Positions 26,207 through 33,987 of a DNA stretch of 64,000 nucleotides are shown here, in pieces. Under the pieces are notes generated by a model. That model was not told the origin of the DNA and made no database searches. It worked only from the letters and a program-made list of their open reading frames with translations. The stretch spans positions 620,001-684,000 of the forward strand of contig NZ_JANZKX010000003.1 of NCBI RefSeq assembly GCF_027257975.1, written 5' to 3'. The DNA comes from Pelomonas sp. BJYL3. Its GTDB lineage: Bacteria > Pseudomonadota > Gammaproteobacteria > Burkholderiales > Burkholderiaceae_C. Each line of letters opens with the position of its first letter. Position 1 is the first letter of the stretch. The translations under genes were made by a program, and so were the position numbers.

Positions 26207-27670
26207 ATGAAGCGTCGGACCGTCATGAAAACAGCAGGAATGGGATTGGGAGCCTTCATGGGACTCGGCACTCAGCGAGCGTTGGCCTTGACCGGTCGGG
26301 CGAGCGACCAGGCCGGCATGACGCCCAGCCAAGGGCCACGCAAGGCGATCGTGATCGGCGCCGGCATCTCGGGCCTCGCCGCGGCCCAACGCCTTCGAAC
26401 GGCGGGCCTGGAGGTGCTCGTCTTGGAAGCCCGAGACCGCATCGGTGGACGGCTGCACACCAGCACGGCATGGCGTGGCCCGGCCATGGACTTAGGGGCC
26501 TCGTGGATTCACGGCGCCGGCCCGGGCAACCCCGTTGCCGTGCTGGCCAAGCAGCTCGGCGCGCGTCTGACCTCGACAACGTACGACAACGCGGAGGCTT
26601 ATGACGGCGAAGGGGGCGAGTTGGCCGACCACCACAACCGCCTGCTCGAAGCCATCCAACGCCAAGTCGCCACGGCCATTGCCGAGCGGGATCGCCGAAA
26701 AGAGCAGTCTCTCAAAGCGCTGGTCTATGACGAGTTGGACTACCAGGATCGACCGGTGCTGGAGCAGCGGATGATCGACTTCGCGCTCAACGGCACCTAC
26801 GAGCACGAGTACGGCGCATCAGCGGACCAACTGTCCGCGAAGTGGTTCGACAGTGGCGAGGCATTCGAGGGGCCCGAGCACCTGTTTCTCGATGGCTACC
26901 AATTGTTGAGCACCCATCTCGCCGCCGGCCTCAACATCAAGCTCAAACATGAGGTGAGTGCAGTCACCTACCAAGGCCCGAGCGGCGTGACCGTGCAGAC
27001 CAACCAGGGTGAGTTTTCCGCACACTACGTCGTCGTCACCCTGCCGCTTGGCGTTTTGAAATCGGGGCGCGTCAACTTCACCCCGGCTCTGCCCACCAGC
27101 AAGCGTGCCGCGATCGAGGGGCTAGGCGTTGGTGTGCTCAACAAGTGCTGTCTGCTGTTCCCTCAGACGTTCTGGAACAGCCGCCTTGACTGGCTGAACC
27201 AGCTGCCCAGACAGGGCAAGGCTGGCCAGTGGGCGGAATGGGTGAGCTTCGCCCGCCCCACGGGCCGCCCGGTGCTGATGGGTTTCAACGCAGCAGACTT
27301 CGGACGCAAGATCGAGAGCTGGGACGACACGGCCATCGTTCAAAGCGCGATGGGCGCCCTGCGTACCATGTTTGGCCAAGGCATTCCCGCACCTGTGGAC
27401 GCCCTCGTCACCCGCTGGGCCGCTGACCCCTATGCCCGTGGCGCCTACTCATGCCACGTGGTCGGTTCCACGCCGCAACAGCGGGACGACCTGGCCCAGA
27501 GCATCAACGGCCGCCTCTTCTTCGCGGGAGAGGCGACGGAGCGGCAGTACTATCAGACGGTCCACGGTGCGTACCTGTCCGGCCTCAGGGCGGCCAATGA
27601 AGTGCTGCGGCAGAACACAGGCAGCACGGCCGCGGCACCGTGGCGCCCCATGGCTTCGCCGCTGGGCTGA
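26207..27670 (+). CDS. Exported flavin monoamine oxidase (amine oxidase C)
   Basis: Flavin amine oxidase of 487 aa, a tandem paralogue of the preceding gene. The leader MKRRTVMKTAGMGLGAFMGL ends near ALA and resembles a twin-arginine signal, but it lacks a lipobox cysteine, so the protein should be soluble in the periplasm. Motifs are VIGAGISG, GGRLHTSTAW, DLGASWIHGAGPGNP and FAGEATERQYYQTVHGAYLS. It is more like oxidase B than oxidase A in the residues that can be compared by eye. A small membrane-protein gene follows 23 nt downstream and is probably co-transcribed. Confidence 0.88.
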   Translation: MKRRTVMKTAGMGLGAFMGLGTQRALALTGRASDQAGMTPSQGPRKAIVIGAGISGLAAAQRLRTAGLEVLVLEARDRIGGRLHTSTAWRGPAMDLGASWIHGAGPGNPVAVLAKQLGARLTSTTYDNAEAYDGEGGELADHHNRLLEAIQRQVATAIAERDRRKEQSLKALVYDELDYQDRPVLEQRMIDFALNGTYEHEYGASADQLSAKWFDSGEAFEGPEHLFLDGYQLLSTHLAAGLNIKLKHEVSAVTYQGPSGVTVQTNQGEFSAHYVVVTLPLGVLKSGRVNFTPALPTSKRAAIEGLGVGVLNKCCLLFPQTFWNSRLDWLNQLPRQGKAGQWAEWVSFARPTGRPVLMGFNAADFGRKIESWDDTAIVQSAMGALRTMFGQGIPAPVDALVTRWAADPYARGAYSCHVVGSTPQQRDDLAQSINGRLFFAGEATERQYYQTVHGAYLSGLRAANEVLRQNTGSTAAAPWRPMASPLG

Positions 27671-27693
27671 ACCTGCAGCTGGAGCGAGCAACG

Positions 27694-28038
27694 ATGACTG
27701 CACCGATCTCAAATCATGAGCCCGCCGCGCCCGCAACGGTAGACCTCAAGGACTACCGTCAACCCATGGTCACGGCCATTGGCATCATCCTGGGCTTCCT
27801 GATCGGTTTCCTGGGCAACTGGGTGACCGAGGGCAACTTCAAACTCACCAGCGCCGATGACCGGCTCACCTTCTGGGGCTGCCTGGCTGGCTCGGCATGC
27901 CTGTACGTCGCACTCATCCGCATGTTGCGCATTGCGCCGGCGACCGACACCCAGCGCTACTACGAACGGACGCTGCTGATCTTCAGCGCCGGGGTCGCGC
28001 TGGCCTTCTTGAGTATCTTGATGTCGGGCTTCATCTGA
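27694..28038 (+). CDS. Small membrane protein of unknown function
   Basis: Protein of 114 aa with three predicted transmembrane helices: about 22-41 (MVTAIGIILGFLIGFLGNWV region), about 56-74 (FWGCLAGSACLYVALIRML) and a C-terminal helix LLIFSAGVALAFLSILMSGF. A GGAG site lies upstream of the chosen ATG, which is only 23 nt after amine oxidase C. I do not recognise the family. Membrane topology and tight linkage suggest a partner of the exported oxidase, for example in electron transfer or anchoring, but nothing in the sequence proves it. Confidence 0.75.
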   Translation: MTAPISNHEPAAPATVDLKDYRQPMVTAIGIILGFLIGFLGNWVTEGNFKLTSADDRLTFWGCLAGSACLYVALIRMLRIAPATDTQRYYERTLLIFSAGVALAFLSILMSGFI

Positions 28039-28142
28039 CCTGAGTTGCCACCGGCACTACCCGCACCTCGTGGAACAGCCGGCGCTCGCGAGCGACAAGA
28101 CGGCCTCCTGCTCACAGCGCGCTTCATACCAACCGACGCCCC

Positions 28143-28814
28143 ATGATCACCCTGTACCACTGCATGAGCGCCCGGTCGTTCCGCCCGCTGTGGATGGTGG
28201 AGGAACTGTCTCTCCCCTACCGGCTGGTCATGCTGCCATTCCCTCCTCGGGTCGTGGCACCGACGTATCTGGACATCAATCCCCTTGGAACCGTCCCACT
28301 GATGGTCGACGGGGCCGCGCGGATGACGGAGTCCGCGGCCATCTGCCACTACCTTTGCACCTTGGCAGCGCCCACGCCCCTGCAGGTCGAAGCTGGTGAG
28401 CCGCATTTCGCGAGCTTCCTCAACTACCTTCACTTCGGCGAAGCCACACTCACATTCCCCCAAACGCTCATCCTGCGGTACACCCGCTTCGAGCCCGAGG
28501 AGCGCCGACAGCCGCAGGTGGTGCAGGACTACACCCGCTGGTTCCTGGCCCGACTGCGAACGCTGGAGCCGGTCCTGGCGGATCAGCCCTTCCTGTGCGG
28601 AGGCCGGTTCACTGCAGCCGATGTGTCAGTCGGGTATGCCTTGATGCTGGCCGAGCATCTGGGCCTGCGCGAGCGCTTCACGCCCCACGTCGAGCGCTAT
28701 TGGCACTCGCTTCAGCAGCGAGAGGCCTATCAGCGAGCTTTGGCCTCACAGAACGCCGCTGCTGAGCTGCAGGGAGTGCCGGCGACGCCTGCGCCAGAGC
28801 TCAGGATGAATTAG
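28143..28814 (+). CDS. Glutathione S-transferase family protein
   Basis: Cytoplasmic protein of 223 aa. The N-terminal thioredoxin-like domain begins ITLYHCMSARSFRPLWMVEEL. NPLGTVPLMVDG carries the cis-Pro, and TESAAICHYL is the glutathione gamma-glutamyl binding segment. The C-terminal helical domain has FTAADVSVGYALMLAEHLG. It may detoxify aldehydes or peroxide-derived products near the amine oxidases, but this is guesswork; GST neighbours are common in Burkholderiales. A Ser close to the N-terminus is the likely thiol-activating residue. Confidence 0.87.
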   Translation: MITLYHCMSARSFRPLWMVEELSLPYRLVMLPFPPRVVAPTYLDINPLGTVPLMVDGAARMTESAAICHYLCTLAAPTPLQVEAGEPHFASFLNYLHFGEATLTFPQTLILRYTRFEPEERRQPQVVQDYTRWFLARLRTLEPVLADQPFLCGGRFTAADVSVGYALMLAEHLGLRERFTPHVERYWHSLQQREAYQRALASQNAAAELQGVPATPAPELRMN

Positions 28815-29003
28815 AGACTGCTTGAATCGCCCGGGATTCAGCTAGTCGAAAACTGGCGCTCCGCGCTGAGTGCATGCCGTGCACCTTAGCAGCTTGCTAG
28901 ACCTCATTCTGTATTGAGCTGCGTACGTACCGTCCTAGCTGGCGAGCCGTATTGGCGAACTGCTGCAGCACCACTGGCCAGCAGGTGCTGCGACACTGGG
29001 CGC

Positions 29004-29585
29004 ATGAGCACCAAGTTCCAGCGCGCCCAGCCTCGTATCGCCTACCAGCTGCGCATCGAGCTGCAGCACATTGCCCCCCTGATCTGGCGGCGCATCCTCG
29101 TACCCGACACCATCAAGCTTGCCAAGCTCAACCGCATCGTGCAGGCCGCCATGGGCTGGACCAACAGCCATCTGCACGACTGGCACATCGAGCGACAACG
29201 CTACGGCATCCCTGACGACGAATGGGCGGGCAGTGGCGACATGCGAGACGAGCGCAAGTTCACTGTCGGCGCCGTACTGGGCGAGGAGGTCTCCGAGTTC
29301 ATGTACAGCTACGACTTCGGCGATGGGTGGGATCACCGCATCACGGTCGAAGAGCGGCTGCCGATCCAGGACGGCCGCAACGACTGGCCAATGTGCCTGG
29401 CCGGCGAGAACGCCTGCCCACCGGAGAACGTTGGAGGCCCACCGGGCTACACGGACTTTCTGCAGGCTATGCGTGACCCGCGGAACGATCAGCACGCCGA
29501 CTACTGGTCCTGGTGGGGCGGCCCATTCGACCCGGCGGGCTTCGACATCAACGCAGCCAACATGGCGATCCGCAAGCTGCGCTGA
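29004..29585 (+). CDS. Plasmid pRiA4b ORF-3 family protein
   Basis: Protein of 193 aa. It has the family pattern: YQLRIELQHIAPLIWRRILV at the N-terminus, MGWTNSHLHDWHI, FMYSYDFGDGWDHRITVE in the middle, and a C-terminal NVGGPPGYTDFLQAM region. The family is widespread; some members travel in IS1096-like elements as passengers, others are chromosomal. No transposase or terminal repeats were found around it, so no mobile element is called. The chosen ATG removes an unconserved upstream extension. Function unknown. Confidence 0.82.
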   Translation: MSTKFQRAQPRIAYQLRIELQHIAPLIWRRILVPDTIKLAKLNRIVQAAMGWTNSHLHDWHIERQRYGIPDDEWAGSGDMRDERKFTVGAVLGEEVSEFMYSYDFGDGWDHRITVEERLPIQDGRNDWPMCLAGENACPPENVGGPPGYTDFLQAMRDPRNDQHADYWSWWGGPFDPAGFDINAANMAIRKLR

Positions 29586-29664
29586 CCTCGCGTGCATCAA
29601 GGCCGCCTTGCCAGACGCCTAGAAGGCTGCCACCAATCATCAGCAAACACGAAAGGAAGGGGCC

Positions 29665-29883
29665 ATGCGACTTTATGGCTATGAACTCACCGATCCCCTG
29701 CCTGAGGACATCGTTCCTTCAGCACTGGCCGAGCTCGACTTGCTTGAGCACCGCCACGATCTGCTCCACCGAAAAACGACTCCGTCTCACGACTTCTCCT
29801 GCGCCCCATTCTCGAGGCCGAATCGCCGAAAGACTAACGCTCAGCGTGTCTCGATTTCTTCAATGCAGATCAGACGACTTTGA
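29665..29883 (+). CDS. Doubtful small ORF, possibly a decayed gene
   Basis: Encodes 72 aa. A strong-looking ribosome site (GGAAGGGG) precedes the ATG, and the first ~28 residues (MRLYGYELTDPLPEDIVPSA onwards) look protein-like. After about residue 30 the sequence becomes basic and compositionally odd. This fits a small gene whose frame was lost after the conserved start. I do not recognise the family. Confidence 0.35.
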   Translation: MRLYGYELTDPLPEDIVPSALAELDLLEHRHDLLHRKTTPSHDFSCAPFSRPNRRKTNAQRVSISSMQIRRL

Positions 29884-30037
29884 CGGAAGTCGGCCGGCGA
29901 GCTGACGCGCTGGCAAACGGCTCTGATCGCTGGAGGACAACTGCCGGCCAATGGCCGAGAGCACACCGTCGGTGCTGGCCTTGTGAAGGCCCCCGCTGCA
30001 TGGCAGACAGCCCAACACCACCGACTCGAATCACCCG

Positions 30038-30069
30038 AAAAGAAGAAGGGGCCTCCCGGCCCCTTCTTC
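30038..30069 (-). terminator. Intrinsic terminator downstream of glmS
   Basis: Perfect 12-bp stem GAAGAAGGGGCC / GGCCCCTTCTTC with a 4-nt loop. Read on the minus strand it is followed by TTTTCGGG, and it lies about 80 nt past the glmS stop. It could also stop plus-strand transcripts. Confidence 0.8.
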
Positions 30070-30077
30070 AGTTACTT

Positions 30078-30114
30078 CCGACTGACTTTATTCCACACCG
30101 ACTGACTTTATTCC
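30078..30114. repeat. Two 17-bp tandem repeats
   Basis: The word CCGACTGACTTTATTCC occurs twice with a 20-bp period (30078-30094 and 30098-30114), between the glmS stop and its terminator. It is AT-richer than its surroundings. Function unknown; it could be a regulatory 3'UTR element or a slip-strand duplication. Confidence 0.75.
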
Positions 30115-30146
30115 TTCCAGTCACCTCGGAGTCAATCCAACACCCC

Positions 30147-32018
30147 TCACTCCACCGTCACACTCTTCGCCAGATTGCGCGGCTTGTCCACGTCCGTGCC
30201 ACGCGCGCAGGCGGTGTGGTAGGCCAGCAGCTGCAGCGGGATGACGTGCAGGATGGGGCTCAGGGCGCCGTAGTGCTCGGGCATGCGGATCACGTGCAGG
30301 CCCGGCTCGCTCTCGATCCGGGTGTCACTGTCGGCAAAGACGAAGAGCTCACCGCCGCGGGCGCGCACTTCCTGCATATTGCTCTTGAGCTTCTCCAGCA
30401 GCGCATCGTTGGGGGCCACGGTGACCACGGGCATCTCAGCCGTCACGAGGGCCAGGGGGCCGTGCTTGAGCTCGCCGGCCGGATAGGCCTCCGCATGGAT
30501 GTAGCTGATCTCCTTGAGCTTCAGCGCGCCTTCCAGGGCGATGGGGTAGTGCAGGCCGCGGCCCAGGAACAAGGCGTTCTCCTTGCGGGCGAACTCCTCG
30601 CTCCAGGCGATGACCTGGGGCTCCAGGGCCACCACGGCCTGCACGGCCACGGGCAGGTGACGCAGGGCCTTGAGGTGCTCAGCCTCCTGGGCCTCGCTCA
30701 GATGGCCGCGGGTCTGGGCCAGGGCCAGGGTCAGCAGGAAGAGACCGACCAGCTGCGTGGTGAAGGCCTTGGTCGAAGCCACGCCGATCTCGGCGCCGGC
30801 ACGGGTGATGAAGGCCATCTCGCACTCGCGCACCATGGCGCTGGTGGAAACGTTGCAGACGGTCAGGGTGTGCATCATGCCCTGCGCGCGCGCATGCTTC
30901 AGCGCGGCCAGGGTATCGGCGGTCTCACCGCTCTGGCTGATGGTGACGACCAGGGTGCGCGGATTGGGCACGCTGTCGCGGTAGCGGTACTCGCTGGCGA
31001 TCTCCACGCTGGTCGGGATCTTGGCAATGCTCTCCAGCCAGTACTTGGCGGTGGAGCCCGCATAGAAGCTGGTGCCGCAGGCCAGGATCAGCACGGAGTC
31101 GATCTCCTTGAAGGCGCGGTAGGCGCCGTCACCGAAGATCTCGGGGCTGATGCCCGTCACGGCGTCCAGGGTGTTGGCGATGGCCACGGGCTGCTCGAAG
31201 ATCTCCTTCTGCATGTAGTGGCGATAGGGCCCCAGCTCGGCCGCGCCGCTGTGCGCATGAACGGTGCGGACTTCGCGCTGCACGGTCTCGAAGCGCTCGC
31301 TGTCGGCCAGGCGCTGGGTGATCCAGTAGCGGCCCAGCTGCATGTCCACCACGTCCCCCTCTTCCAGGTAGACGATCTGGTCGGTGACACCGGCCAGCGC
31401 CATGGCATCGGAGGCCAGGAAGAACTCGCCCTGCCCTGCTTCCGTGCCCACGCCCAGCACCAGGGGCGAGCCCTCGCGGGCGCCGACCACGCGGTGCGGC
31501 TCGTCGCGGCTGAACACGGCGATGGCGTAGGCCCCCTTGAGTCGCTGCACGGCCTGCTGCACGGCCACCAGCAGGTCGCCCTGGTAGAGATGGTCGATCA
31601 GGTGGGCGATGACCTCGGTGTCCGTCTGGCTGTGGAAGGTGTAGCCGCGGGCCTTGAGCTCGGCGCGCAGTTCATCGTGGTTCTCGATGATGCCGTTGTG
31701 GACCAGGGCGATGCGGCCGGCCGCGCCCTGTGCGGCATGGGCGCCGTGCGAGAAATGCGGGTGGGCGTTGTGCACCGCCGGCACGCCGTGCGTGGCCCAG
31801 CGGGTATGGGCGATGCCGGTGCCGGAGGCGATGCCGTCCTCGGCAGTCTGGCTGTGCAGCTCGGCCACGCGCGAGGTGCTGCGGGCACGACGCAGCTCGC
31901 CCTCCTGGTGCACGGCCACGCCGCAAGAGTCATAGCCGCGGTATTCCAGGCGCTTCAGGCCCTCGATCAGGATGGGGACGATATTGCGCTGCGAAACGGC
32001 GCCGACGATGCCACACAT
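30147..32018 (-). CDS. glmS: Glutamine--fructose-6-phosphate aminotransferase (isomerizing)
   Basis: Makes glucosamine-6-phosphate from fructose-6-phosphate and glutamine, the first step towards UDP-GlcNAc for cell wall and LPS. It is 623 aa from [10 protein letters not shown], with the nucleophile Cys2 exposed after Met removal and a GGAGG site upstream. The N-terminal Ntn glutaminase domain has [11 protein letters not shown] and [10 protein letters not shown]. Two SIS domains follow, with ACGTSFYAG and [13 protein letters not shown]. The C-terminus ends [13 protein letters not shown] as in E. coli. No glmS ribozyme is expected or seen. The gene is divergent from an Lrp-type regulator. Confidence 0.97.
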   Translation of the reverse strand: MCGIVGAVSQRNIVPILIEGLKRLEYRGYDSCGVAVHQEGELRRARSTSRVAELHSQTAEDGIASGTGIAHTRWATHGVPAVHNAHPHFSHGAHAAQGAAGRIALVHNGIIENHDELRAELKARGYTFHSQTDTEVIAHLIDHLYQGDLLVAVQQAVQRLKGAYAIAVFSRDEPHRVVGAREGSPLVLGVGTEAGQGEFFLASDAMALAGVTDQIVYLEEGDVVDMQLGRYWITQRLADSERFETVQREVRTVHAHSGAAELGPYRHYMQKEIFEQPVAIANTLDAVTGISPEIFGDGAYRAFKEIDSVLILACGTSFYAGSTAKYWLESIAKIPTSVEIASEYRYRDSVPNPRTLVVTISQSGETADTLAALKHARAQGMMHTLTVCNVSTSAMVRECEMAFITRAGAEIGVASTKAFTTQLVGLFLLTLALAQTRGHLSEAQEAEHLKALRHLPVAVQAVVALEPQVIAWSEEFARKENALFLGRGLHYPIALEGALKLKEISYIHAEAYPAGELKHGPLALVTAEMPVVTVAPNDALLEKLKSNMQEVRARGGELFVFADSDTRIESEPGLHVIRMPEHYGALSPILHVIPLQLLAYHTACARGTDVDKPRNLAKSVTVE

Positions 32019-32097
32019 GGATGAAACCTCCTCTGGAACAGCCCCGTGGGCTGCGATGGGTGCGAATCCTAGGAGGGCGCCTCCGGCATGTGCAGTC

Positions 32098-32126
32098 AAA
32101 TTTCAGGCCATTTTGGCCATAAATTT
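32098..32126. promoter_or_regulatory. Inverted repeat in the glmS / Lrp-type gene promoter region
   Basis: A 29-bp imperfect dyad: AAATTTCAGGCCA, spacer TTT, TGGCCATAAATTT, with 11 of 13 arm positions complementary. It lies in an AT-rich window between the divergent starts of glmS (32018) and the regulator (32180). Lrp/AsnC proteins often bind such dyads near their own promoter, so it is a good operator candidate for one or both genes. Confidence 0.55.
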
Positions 32127-32179
32127 CACCCATCAAAAGATAAGATGAAATTGGTCAAAAATCATCTATCAATGAAATC

Positions 32180-32650
32180 TTGATTCATCTCGACGCCACC
32201 GATCACCGCATCCTGGGGGTGCTGCAGGACGACGCCTCGCTCTCCAACCTGGACCTGGCGCGACGGGCGGCCGTGTCGCCGGCCACCTGCCTGCGCCGGG
32301 TGAAGCGCCTGCGCGAGCTGGGGGTGATCGAACAGCAGGTGGCCATCCTCAGCCCGGAGCTCCTGGGCGCCGGCCTCATCGCCATTGTCGAGATCACGCT
32401 GGAGCGCCAGACGGCCGAAGCCCTCGCGGCCTTCCAGGCCCTGGCGGTGGCCCGCGCAGAGGTGCAGCAGTGCTACCAGGTGTCACCCGGGCCGGACTTC
32501 GTGCTGGTCATCCAGGTGCCGGACATGGCGGCGTATCACCAGCTGGTCCAGACCTTCTATGGCGCGGACAGCAATGTGCGCAACGTGAAGGCCTTCTTCA
32601 GCGTGCACCGGGCGAAGTTCTCGCCGCGCCTGCATCTGCCGGCCGGCTGA
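32180..32650 (+). CDS. Lrp/AsnC-family transcriptional regulator
   Basis: Protein of 156 aa. The N-terminal helix-turn-helix covers about 3-55 (LDATDHRILGVLQDDASLSN, then VSPATCLRRVKRLRELGVI), and a C-terminal RAM ligand-binding domain covers about 70-150. The frame starts with TTG at 32180; no in-frame ATG fits, because the ATG at 32172 runs into a stop after three codons. It is divergent from glmS and shares a promoter region containing a long dyad. It probably controls itself and perhaps glmS or an amino-acid gene elsewhere; the ligand is unknown. Confidence 0.88.
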   Translation: MIHLDATDHRILGVLQDDASLSNLDLARRAAVSPATCLRRVKRLRELGVIEQQVAILSPELLGAGLIAIVEITLERQTAEALAAFQALAVARAEVQQCYQVSPGPDFVLVIQVPDMAAYHQLVQTFYGADSNVRNVKAFFSVHRAKFSPRLHLPAG

Positions 32651-32696
32651 GGCCGCGCAGCGCGGCGGCGGTGCTCTCACCCGGGCCCGCAACGAA

Positions 32697-32718
32697 AAAC
32701 GGCCCCGAGGGGCCGTTT
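32697..32718. terminator. Bidirectional terminator between the Lrp-type gene and the protease gene
   Basis: Stem AAACGGCCCC / GGGGCCGTTT with a GA centre, flanked by A-rich sequence on the left and T residues on the right. It lies between two convergent genes, so it can end both transcripts. Confidence 0.82.
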
Positions 32719-32739
32719 CCATGCGAGGCGAGCAGGCGC

Positions 32740-33831
32740 TCAGGCACGCGGGCGGCGGCGCACGGCGCCCAGGCCGAACAGGGCCAGCAGGGCCAGGGCG
32801 GCGCTGCCGGGCTCGGGGACGCCCATCTGGGCATTGATCCAGGCGAGGTGGGAGTAGACGGCGGTGGAACCGGAGAGGTCACCGTAGCTGGAGCCGTTCT
32901 TCTTGGCGGCATCGCAGCTCAGGCCGAAGCTCTGGCAGGCCTGCCAGCCCCAGCTGTGCACGCCGGTCAGCAGGAACTGGGTGCCGTCCCAGACGAAGTC
33001 GCCACCACCGGAGTCGCCGCCGGCGATCAGGCCTTCATCCTTGCCGTGGCCGGTGTCGCTGCCCCACAGCGAGGTCCCGACGGCGTCTGCCAGGATCTGC
33101 AGGGTGTTGTTGCCTTCGGAGCCGCTGTCGAAGTCCGACATATAGGTCACGCCGAACTTGTAGTAGTCGGGGTCGTACCAGCCGGGGATGGCGTCGCCGA
33201 CGGCCTTGTTGAAGGTCTTGCTGTCGACGTCGATCTTGTTCCAGGCGTAGTGGCCGTACATCCAGTCGTTCCAGTTGGTGGGCGAGTTCACGTCCGCCTT
33301 CTGGGTGGTGCCGTAGCCGGCCACCAGGATGTCCTTGCCGATGTCCAGCGTGTTGCTGAGCTTGTAGCCCTTGATGGTGGTGACGGCCTCGTCCAGGCGC
33401 AGCAGGGCGATGTCGGCGCCCGTGTCCAGGTCACCGGTCCAGCCGGAATGCACGATGGCATTGCCGACGGCCACGGAGCGCGACACCGTGGAGGCGCCGC
33501 CGGCCCAGCCGAAGTCGACCTTCATCTTGACGAAGTCGTCGGCGCAGTGCGCGGCGGTCAGCACGTACTGGCCACCCGCCAGCAGGGAGCCGGAGCAGGC
33601 GTAGGAGTTGCCGTCCTTGGTCTGGAAGCTGAGCATGGCCACGCCGTCCAGGGCGCCGGCGACGCCGTTGAAGCTCTGGCCAGGCAGGAAGCGCCAGTCA
33701 GCGGGCGCGCTGGTGTTGCCGGTGAAGGGCACCAGGTCCTTGCCGAAGCTCGTGATGGCGGTGCTGGCCTGGGCCGAAGACAGGGCACCGGCGCTCAGCA
33801 GCGCCAGCGCCAGAGAAGACAAGACTTTCAT
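32740..33831 (-). CDS. Trypsin-like serine protease with PEP-CTERM sorting signal
   Basis: Exported S1-type serine protease of 363 aa. The signal peptide is 1-22 (ending SSAQA). The catalytic triad is visible as H95 in LTAAHC, D140 in GADIALLRL and S274 in GGDSGGG. Cys pairs 79/96 and 299/306 are candidates for disulfides. The C-terminus is a PEP-CTERM tripartite signal: VPEP at 338-341, a hydrophobic helix (ALALLALFGLGA) and a basic tail RRRPRA. Such proteins are processed by an exosortase (XrtA/EpsH type) and linked to exopolysaccharide or the cell surface. No exosortase is in the window, but a FemAB-type partner of that system lies at 50835-51878. Confidence 0.92.
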   Translation of the reverse strand: MKVLSSLALALLSAGALSSAQASTAITSFGKDLVPFTGNTSAPADWRFLPGQSFNGVAGALDGVAMLSFQTKDGNSYACSGSLLAGGQYVLTAAHCADDFVKMKVDFGWAGGASTVSRSVAVGNAIVHSGWTGDLDTGADIALLRLDEAVTTIKGYKLSNTLDIGKDILVAGYGTTQKADVNSPTNWNDWMYGHYAWNKIDVDSKTFNKAVGDAIPGWYDPDYYKFGVTYMSDFDSGSEGNNTLQILADAVGTSLWGSDTGHGKDEGLIAGGDSGGGDFVWDGTQFLLTGVHSWGWQACQSFGLSCDAAKKNGSSYGDLSGSTAVYSHLAWINAQMGVPEPGSAALALLALFGLGAVRRRPRA

Positions 33832-33987
33832 TGAAATTCCCTCGTTGAAATGCGCGCCCGGGGCACTGCCGGATGGCTTGGACTGCCGTGACGAAGTTCA
33901 CGGATTTGCCATCTTTGGGCGCGAGGTCGGAGGTATACCTCGAAGCGTCTTGTCCCCTCTATAGGGCACACCCTGAGAAGCCCTGTT

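Noticed and set aside
29004-29585. IS1096-type mobile element
   Set aside because: The pRiA4b ORF-3-like protein is sometimes an IS passenger, but no transposase, inverted ends or target duplication were seen.
29880-32024. 714-codon plus-strand open frame
   Set aside because: Antisense to glmS; the reverse strand carries unambiguous GlmS motifs.
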